This document shows, piece after piece, positions 27,701 to 32,655 of a DNA stretch of 44,807 bases; the stretch's first letter is position 1; each line of letters begins with the position of its first letter. The position numbers and the translations under genes were made by a program. The stretch is from Leisingera sp. ANG59 (GTDB lineage: Bacteria > Pseudomonadota > Alphaproteobacteria > Rhodobacterales > Rhodobacteraceae). The notes under the pieces were generated by a model. The model was not told where the DNA came from and did not search any database. It was given only the letters and a program-made list of their open reading frames with translations. Location: positions 1-44,807 of the forward strand of contig NZ_WLCM01000035.1 in assembly GCF_013317235.1 (NCBI RefSeq), written 5' to 3'.

Positions 27701-27901
27701 GTGGCAGCAGGCCAAATCCTTGACCCGACCGGAGGAGCTACCAACTATTACCAGCCAGACCTCATGAAATCCTATGTAGAACAGGGACTTCAGAAGAATG
27801 CGATTCCGCCTTGGCTGGAGAATGCATCACGCGAGCGCGGTGGCGAAAACGTCAAAATAGGACGGCACATCTTCACCGGACGCATGCGGGATGCAGAATG
27901 A
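24725..27901 (+). CDS. traG: TraG mating-pair protein with C-terminal SleB-type hydrolase
   Basis: 1058-residue inner-membrane protein. The N-terminal ~470 residues are TraG-like with several membrane helices (for example FGALIYGGIVAGVLVAGLQL, YYAAFPLAMIMMMTPLVW, YLMMSIPFVSTVILFGASRM). A long Ser/Thr-rich helical periplasmic section follows (about 480-900). The last ~145 residues, from IRTIYGEAGNEPQLGQAAVA through HVIMNRVADPRWGD and PTGGATNYYQPDL, match the SleB/hydrolase_2 cell-wall hydrolase domain with its YGEA glutamate. F TraG has no such domain. TraG acts in pilus assembly, mating-pair stabilisation and entry exclusion in F. Confidence 0.9.
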   Translation: MPELEIHTVGGGYYLYDVFNYLAAFTGSGNFGALIYGGIVAGVLVAGLQLAIFGAARQAVTYFIGVMLVVTVGLGPRARVIIMDSTVPLGIYGTVDNVPWSVAWVGSLTSRASASLTDVMETLLTAPDNLTYQKSGMLFGSTILSQAARWRSVTPVVQETLVNFMENCMVDGSNIGIVDVGELGQAGNLVAYIGANVPQSLAYYDPVLEETTTCADGWPQITNRLNNEVQNVLYQKAAAADQSHFAADPALSAADMRRTLNQFQTFIGMTSAGAQATIRQTMLVNSLDGAVQRLIASSGNNAAMTAYQAARTEAQTSASYSAVGISALKWVPLLKIVFESLYYAAFPLAMIMMMTPLVWNVMKGYFGGFLWLAAWDPLSAILHSIVMKASSGYYREAMGSYSTGALDYSLTFANYLGVRAVEQDVGTIAGYLMMSIPFVSTVILFGASRMAGLATSMLNVGQGAAIESGREAATGNISLSNASMNNFAANKWNTSAVRDVGAYTERMANGAMRTRNADGSVNFATGTAQSTGGMSARVGQTIREEVSDRSEAAIRTATSLRDEWSTALNQTAANYANFGRSLTSGTSTASDSSTSQSHRWTEEAREAHTAVENFAKEHGISLDAAYKVALSASTPGGTVFGAQGSVNGTGLDSDAYRRVASAARDTGLTETVAKYGDAVNSIRASETSSLTNTEDGGNRWSVDNVQRKGNAYAEAREEARTLAAAESKLYSHGISYDGQLTDAVIGEWREAGLSDQQISNLLNPKSAAGVKAQEAAVERVLPGLLQELGLDRPNPGLAQAHTLTRPEDSITTQRLPSSGMDHHKEYGRITEATGKVQDAIEGHRTALSEQAVVKATENERAVVDGQDFGVVPGALHKVWTTGEDIVDSVLDAGSAVSSVVNGTPPLTHYDRDAMIRTIYGEAGNEPQLGQAAVAHVIMNRVADPRWGDNPAEVSLQLKQFSAWNEGHGGNSLPLSLEESDPAYERIGRVVDAVAAGQILDPTGGATNYYQPDLMKSYVEQGLQKNAIPPWLENASRERGGENVKIGRHIFTGRMRDAE

Positions 27902-27903
27902 TG

Positions 27904-28134
27904 CTAGTCCGGCCGATGGTAATGAGAGTAACCGCCATAAAGCCCCCGCGAGTCGATCAAATCCGGTTCGGCGTCGTAAGTGCCGCCGCTGTTTCGCAGC
28001 AAACAAACGACAAACCAGACTGCACCTGCGCCGATATAGAACAACCCAATGGCTTCGAGCTGCAGAACAACCAGCGCGGCAAAGCCCACCAAGTAGGCGA
28101 TTTCTTTCCAGAATTTCGTCATCAGGCGTCGCAT
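27904..28134 (-). CDS. Small two-helix membrane protein, opposite strand
   Basis: 76-residue protein starting MRRLMTKFWKEIAYLVGFAA, with two hydrophobic stretches (IAYLVGFAALVVLQLEAIGL and FYIGAGAVWFVVCLL) and a Tyr/His-rich tail (YGGYSHYHRPD). AAAGGAG lies eight bases before the ATG at 28134, and the stop is only two bases from the traG stop, so the genes converge. It is the only reverse-strand gene inside the transfer region. No family was recognised; a small entry-exclusion-type or regulator role is possible but unsupported. Confidence 0.6.
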   Translation of the reverse strand: MRRLMTKFWKEIAYLVGFAALVVLQLEAIGLFYIGAGAVWFVVCLLRNSGGTYDAEPDLIDSRGLYGGYSHYHRPD

Positions 28135-28228
28135 GGGGACTTCTCCTTTAGGGCGAACAAGCATAGCAAAACACTCCTCAACAGGCAATGAAACCGCCGC
28201 AATTTGAAGAACGGAAAGGAAACGAGCA

Positions 28229-28978
28229 ATGATTTTGAGCAACAAACCATGGCGCAAGGCAGTTTTGGCGGCAGCAGTGGGTCTCACCATGACCACGGCC
28301 CCTGCTGCCGCTGAAACGCCGCAGGCCGATTTCGAGTTTGATCAACGCGTACGTGACGCACTTCTTCGCAATCCGGACATCATCCTGGAAGTGTTCGCTC
28401 TGCTTGAAGCAAAGGAAGAAGCCGCCAAAGCCGTGAAAGATCAGGAACTGATCGCCAAGGTGGCTGACGAGCTGTTTCAAGGGCTCGATCTGGAAAAGCC
28501 GATCCTGGTGGAATTTCAGGACTACAACTGCGGGTATTGCCGCCGGGCACACCCCGTTGTCGCCTCTCTGAAGGAAACCATGCCTGACCTGCAGCTGGTG
28601 ATCATGGAAACACCTGTCCTGGGCAAGGAATCGACCTTCACTGCCAAGGCGGCGCTGGCGCTGAAAGCGCTGAAGGGCATGGACGCTTACCGCGAATTTT
28701 CCGATGCCATGATGTCGGTTCAAGGCAAGGCCAGTGCAGCCACCACCATCCGCACGCTGGTAGAGCTGGGCCATGATCCGGAAGAAATCACCGCTGCGGT
28801 GAATGAAGGCATCGGCGCAGATGATCTGGAAAAGGCCAAGCGCCTGGCCGCTGCACTCGGCGCGACCGGCACCCCGTATTTCGTCGGCCCCGGCGGCATC
28901 ATCCGCGGCGCGGCCCCAGCGGACCGTCTTCAGGTAATCACCAACGCACCGGAAACCAGTGAAACAGCCTCGAATTGA
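28229..28978 (+). CDS. DsbA-family periplasmic thiol:disulfide protein
   Basis: 249-residue protein with a signal peptide (VLAAAVGLTMTTAPAAAE), an N-terminal helical segment (about residues 30-85) and a DsbA-type thioredoxin fold. The active site is CGYC (Cys 101 and 104) in EFQDYNCGYCRRAHPV. Near the end ATGTPYFVGPGG supplies the cis-Pro loop. The order is like the DsbA/ScsC-like COG1651 group. It probably oxidises or isomerises the Cys-rich transfer proteins. A ribosome-binding site (GAAAGGAAACGAG) is present. Confidence 0.9.
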   Translation: MILSNKPWRKAVLAAAVGLTMTTAPAAAETPQADFEFDQRVRDALLRNPDIILEVFALLEAKEEAAKAVKDQELIAKVADELFQGLDLEKPILVEFQDYNCGYCRRAHPVVASLKETMPDLQLVIMETPVLGKESTFTAKAALALKALKGMDAYREFSDAMMSVQGKASAATTIRTLVELGHDPEEITAAVNEGIGADDLEKAKRLAAALGATGTPYFVGPGGIIRGAAPADRLQVITNAPETSETASN

Positions 28979-28983
28979 GGAAG

Positions 28984-29063
28984 TGTCAGCGGCGGGCCAT
29001 GGCAGCAATACCTCTGCAAAGGATGAGGCCCACAGCCGGGCATAGCAAAGCCCACCGCTGACA
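28984..29063. repeat. Long-spaced inverted repeat between dsbA-like gene and lipoprotein
   Basis: TGTCAGCGGCGGGC (28984-28997) and GCCCACCGCTGACA (29050-29063) are inverted repeats matching at 13 of 14 positions, with about 50 bases between them. It starts a few bases after the DsbA-like stop. It could fold into a stable RNA arm around a loop, or mark the ends of a small inserted piece. No T-run follows. Confidence 0.5.
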
Positions 29064-29128
29064 ATCAGGTTACGCAATAAGGCCCACGAGTAAAAGACGG
29101 GCCGCACATTTCGAGAAGGGATTTTCCA

Positions 29129-29617
29129 GTGAAGACGATCAAGCGAGCAGTCGCAGTTGCGGGCCTGATGGGCCTGGCCGGTTGCATGGGAAACACCTCC
29201 CAGACCTCGGCCAATATCATGGGGCTCCAATCTATGGCAGGCGTCCAGCGCGCGGCCCAGGCCAAGCCCTCGGAAAAGGATCTCGCCATGAGCTGCAGCG
29301 AGGTTCAGGAAGAGTTGGACACGCTTTATGCCCGCAGCGAGGCGATCAACAAGGCAGAGCGGAAACGGGAGCGCAAAGCCAACCTGACCGGCGGCCTCAT
29401 GGAGGCGGGTTTGTCTGTCCTCGGTGCCGGTGCCATCGCCAACGCGGGATCCGCCCAGTCAATTTCCAACGTGGGCACAGCCACCGCTGTAGCCGGCACC
29501 GCGGCCAGCGGCGTGCGCGGATCCGGCGGCCCTGACGCCCAAACCTACAATACGGCGCTAGCGATCGCAGAACGCAGCGCGCTCCTGGAGCGCGTCAAAC
29601 TCGCCAACGGCTGCTGA
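29129..29617 (+). CDS. Hypothetical lipoprotein
   Basis: 162-residue lipoprotein. Signal and lipobox are VAVAGLMGLAGC (Cys at about 19). The mature part has a charged helix (EVQEELDTLYARSEAINKAE, RKRERKAN), a Gly/Ala-rich hydrophobic stretch (GLSVLGAGAIANAGSAQS) and a Cys at the very end (KLANGC*). The start is GTG at 29129 with AAGGG upstream. No family recognised. As an outer-membrane lipoprotein beside transfer genes it might serve surface exclusion or channel assembly; this is inference from place. Confidence 0.7.
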   Translation: MKTIKRAVAVAGLMGLAGCMGNTSQTSANIMGLQSMAGVQRAAQAKPSEKDLAMSCSEVQEELDTLYARSEAINKAERKRERKANLTGGLMEAGLSVLGAGAIANAGSAQSISNVGTATAVAGTAASGVRGSGGPDAQTYNTALAIAERSALLERVKLANGC

Positions 29618-29654
29618 AGCCCCGCTACAATCTACCGGAAAAGGAAATACGAGC

Positions 29655-30089
29655 ATGAAACTCAAACACTTTATCCCCGCTATCTTCGCAGCAACGGCAC
29701 TTTCCGGCTGCCTGAATGACGGCTCCGTGCCGGACAAACACGCAATCACCTTCGAGAAACCTGTTCCGGCTGGCGGCCCGTCCAAGTCCCAGAGCATGGC
29801 AGCCTTGCGGCAGTGGCTGGTTGCAAATGTCCCGGAAGGCGACACCGCCAAAGATGTGAGCGTGGGACCGGTCCGCTATGCGGCCGTCCTGTGGCCGTTC
29901 CCGGAAAAGGATTTTTTCGTCTGCGCCCGGTTCACCGCCAAAAACCGTTTCGGCACATACGAGCCGTCGCAAAACGCCCTTATGACCATGCGTGTCTATG
30001 ACCCTGCAAAGGGCTGGGAACCGGCGCTGGTCAAAGGAGTGGAGCACGACGCGTACCGGCAATACTGCATCAGTCAGCCGCACGCATAG
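29655..30089 (+). CDS. Hypothetical lipoprotein
   Basis: 144-residue lipoprotein with lipobox ALSGC (Cys at about 19) after MKLKHFIPAIFAATALSG. The mature domain is mixed alpha/beta (SMAALRQWLVANVPEGDTAK, VRYAAVLWPFPEKDFFVCAR, NALMTMRVYDPAKGWEPALV) and holds two further cysteines. AAAAGGAAATACGAGC precedes the ATG. It closes the unit that starts with the DsbA-like gene; a palindrome at 30100 follows. Function unknown. Confidence 0.7.
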   Translation: MKLKHFIPAIFAATALSGCLNDGSVPDKHAITFEKPVPAGGPSKSQSMAALRQWLVANVPEGDTAKDVSVGPVRYAAVLWPFPEKDFFVCARFTAKNRFGTYEPSQNALMTMRVYDPAKGWEPALVKGVEHDAYRQYCISQPHA

Positions 30090-30099
30090 CGGCGTAGTT

Positions 30100-30120
30100 T
30101 AGGTCAGATAATCTGACCTA
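30100..30120. promoter_or_regulatory. 21-bp perfect palindrome, probable operator
   Basis: TAGGTCAGAT and ATCTGACCTA are perfect 10-base inverted repeats with a one-base centre. It lies in the 200-bp gap between the lipoprotein gene and traD. No T-run follows, and the compact symmetry fits a dimeric repressor better than a terminator. It would be well placed to regulate a promoter for traD and traI. Confidence 0.6.
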
Positions 30121-30270
30121 CTTAACATAAATCGGATTATGACGCTGAGCGCACTTAGCGCGGCCTGGTGAAACACCTGGGCCGCGGCACCCCGGCTATT
30201 GCCGTTTGGAAACAACAATTTGCGAAGTGCCGCGGGTGTCCCGAGCTGTTGTCGGACTGCTCGCGTTGCA

Positions 30271-30285
30271 AAAGGAACGAGGGAT
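30271..30285 (+). repeat. Leader 15-mer, copy 2 (before traD)
   Basis: AAAGGAACGAGGGAT, identical to 8441-8455 before traA. Here six bases lie between it and the ATG, against none before traA. TGTCGGAC (30250-30257), the loop of the traA leader hairpin, also recurs just upstream. Confidence 0.6.
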
Positions 30286-30290
30286 TCGTC

Positions 30291-32654
30291 ATGCGCAACA
30301 AAGGACATACCCAGCTTGTCAGAGGCGGCCAGACGACACAACACTGGACCCGCATGGCAACTCAGGTGTTCAAGTACAGCACCTCGGTAGCTGCTGCAGC
30401 GTTCACCATCACGTTTCTGATTCTAGTCGCTCAGAATTACGAAATGGATAAGGTGCGCCTCACCGGCATCTACTGGATCGCGGAATTCAACGTTGAACAG
30501 CGGGGCACGGAACTCCGCGAACTCAACTATGTGGATCTCGACGGCAGGCGCGTGAAGCGTACCGCCGGACAGATCTATGCCGACCGCGACATGCGTGCGA
30601 CCTATCACCTCTACACTGCCAATGCCTGGCGCTACCTCTATTTCTCCCTGCTGCCAGCCGCCGCAGCGTTCGCTTTCACCTTCGCGGTCTTCGCCATGGT
30701 TGGCCGGTCGCTGAAAGAGGAAGAACATATCCGGGGTGCGCGCCTGGTCACAGCCAAGGAGTTGAAAGCCTGGTCTAAGCGGAAGTGGCGCGAATACGAG
30801 AAGCGCTTTGGAAAGGGTACCAAGAAAGGCCCCCGCTACACGCTGGCCGGGATCGAGTTTCCGCCCAATGCCGTAGAGGCGCAGATCGGCATCACCGGCA
30901 CCGTCGGCACCGGTAAGTCGAACCTCATGCACGAGCTGCTGAACACCATCCGGGCCGCTGACGGCAGGGCCATCATCTATGACAAGATGGGCGGCCTGCT
31001 GCGCGACCACTACGACCCGGAAAAAGACATCATCCTCAACCCCTTCGATGAACGCTCCGTGGGCTGGTCGCCTTTCAATGAGGTGGCTTCACCGGAGGGC
31101 TTCGCGCAGATCGCCGAGGTGATGATCCCGGATCAGCAAGGCTCCATGGACAGTTTCTGGACGCAATCCGCCCGGCTGGTCTTCCAGTACACCGCCCGCG
31201 AGCTGGCAAAGGCCGGAAAGACCACCAACGCAGATCTTCGCAAGGCTATCATGAACATACCTTCCGAGGAGCTGGGCAAGCTGGTGGCTTCTACGCCGGG
31301 CGCTCACTTCTTCGGGGAGCATGTTGCGAAAACCTCCGGCTCGATCCGCGCCAACATGATCACCGAGCTGCGGTTTCTGGAATATCTGCGCGATGACGCC
31401 GAACCCTTCTCCATCCGTGATTGGGTTGTGAATGACCGGCCCGGCTTTGTGTTCCTGACCGGCGATGCGGAAAAGTCGGCCGCGACACGCAACATCATCT
31501 CGACCCTATTTGAGGTGGCAGCCAACGCGCTGATGACGACAGAGGAAAGCCGCGACCCCAAAGTCTGGTTCTTCCTGGATGAGGTGCCAACCCTCAACAA
31601 GATGCCGTTCTTGCCCAAGAGCCTTGCGGAGATCCGGCAGTTCGGCGGCGCTTTCGTCGTCGCCTACCAGGTGTTTTCCCAGCTGGAAGACATCTACGGC
31701 GACAAGGCGGCAGAGACGATTTCCGGCGTTCTGAACAACCGGGTTGTGTTCAACACTCCAGATTACAACACCGCGCAGCGCTCCTCCCGCTCTCTTGGTG
31801 AGGAGGATGTGATCGAGCAGCAGGAAAACATCACCCTCGGCGCGCATGACACCCGCGACGGCGTGGGCATTGTCGGCCGCCGTACTCAACGCGCCATCGT
31901 CACCCCGGCGGAAATCCAGTCATTGCCGCAGTTCGTGGCCTACTTTCGCCCGGCCTATGACGCCCCGACCGCCAGGGTGCGTTTTGAACCTGTGCCGACC
32001 ACGGCCACTGCGGAGAAGTTCGTCCCATACAAGGGTAATGGCTTCGATGCGGGCGGAATGCAGGTTGCCGCCTTGAATGTGGAAATCGAGGAGGGCGAGA
32101 CTGCGGAAGAGGGGTTCGCGGCCCTGAAACCCGAAGAACAGAAAGCTGAGTTTTTTCGGTTCCTGGACCGCGTGCGCCCCGAAGGCGCGGTGGGAATTGA
32201 GGAACCCGCCAAAATCTCGGAACGGGACTGGTACTGGCAGCATTTTGCCACAGCCCGGGTACGCGGCCACGATGTGAAAGAGATTGCTCCGCCAGACCCT
32301 TATGCAGGCTTCGCAGGCAACGGCACTGCCAAGGCCCGCGAAACTGCCGCGCTCCCCTACCCCGGCACCACGCCGGCACAGGCTGACCAGGAGACTGCAG
32401 CCGCCGCGCCAGCGAAAGAGCCTGCGCCAGAGGATCCGGCTCAAGTAGCAGAAAAACCTGCGGACGGAGACGCGGCGGCCGAAATGGTCAGCCCTGCCCT
32501 ACCCCTCTCTGTTCGTGCCCATCCCGCCGTCGGCCGCGCCCAGCCGGACAGGAAAACACCCAACCGGCCGGAACACCCGCAGGAGCCTCCAGCCAAAAAA
32601 TCCGCCGCCAGCGCACTGCTGGCGATGGAAACCACCATCCGGGGAGTGAAGTGA
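30291..32654 (+). CDS. traD: Type IV coupling protein TraD
   Basis: 787-residue inner-membrane ATPase that joins the relaxosome to the channel. Two N-terminal membrane helices (about residues 27-45 and 110-135, AWRYLYFSLLPAAAAFAFTF) are followed by the motor domain. Walker A is ITGTVGTGKSNLMHE (around 203-210) and Walker B KVWFFLDEVPTLNKM (around 424-435). FWTQSARLVFQYTARELAK, FGGAFVVAYQVFSQL and FNTPDYNTAQRSS are TraD-type. The last ~130 residues are Pro/Ala/Glu-rich and probably flexible. The ATG at 30291 is chosen from the leader 15-mer; an upstream GTG (30168) is less likely. Confidence 0.95.
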   Translation: MRNKGHTQLVRGGQTTQHWTRMATQVFKYSTSVAAAAFTITFLILVAQNYEMDKVRLTGIYWIAEFNVEQRGTELRELNYVDLDGRRVKRTAGQIYADRDMRATYHLYTANAWRYLYFSLLPAAAAFAFTFAVFAMVGRSLKEEEHIRGARLVTAKELKAWSKRKWREYEKRFGKGTKKGPRYTLAGIEFPPNAVEAQIGITGTVGTGKSNLMHELLNTIRAADGRAIIYDKMGGLLRDHYDPEKDIILNPFDERSVGWSPFNEVASPEGFAQIAEVMIPDQQGSMDSFWTQSARLVFQYTARELAKAGKTTNADLRKAIMNIPSEELGKLVASTPGAHFFGEHVAKTSGSIRANMITELRFLEYLRDDAEPFSIRDWVVNDRPGFVFLTGDAEKSAATRNIISTLFEVAANALMTTEESRDPKVWFFLDEVPTLNKMPFLPKSLAEIRQFGGAFVVAYQVFSQLEDIYGDKAAETISGVLNNRVVFNTPDYNTAQRSSRSLGEEDVIEQQENITLGAHDTRDGVGIVGRRTQRAIVTPAEIQSLPQFVAYFRPAYDAPTARVRFEPVPTTATAEKFVPYKGNGFDAGGMQVAALNVEIEEGETAEEGFAALKPEEQKAEFFRFLDRVRPEGAVGIEEPAKISERDWYWQHFATARVRGHDVKEIAPPDPYAGFAGNGTAKARETAALPYPGTTPAQADQETAAAAPAKEPAPEDPAQVAEKPADGDAAAEMVSPALPLSVRAHPAVGRAQPDRKTPNRPEHPQEPPAKKSAASALLAMETTIRGVK

Positions 32655-32655
32655 C

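Noticed and set aside
30168-30290. N-terminal extension of TraD with a CxxC...CxxC pattern (CRGCPELLSDCSRC)
   Set aside because: The GTG at 30168 has no good ribosome-binding site, while the ATG at 30291 has a strong one; the cysteines are probably chance in leader DNA.
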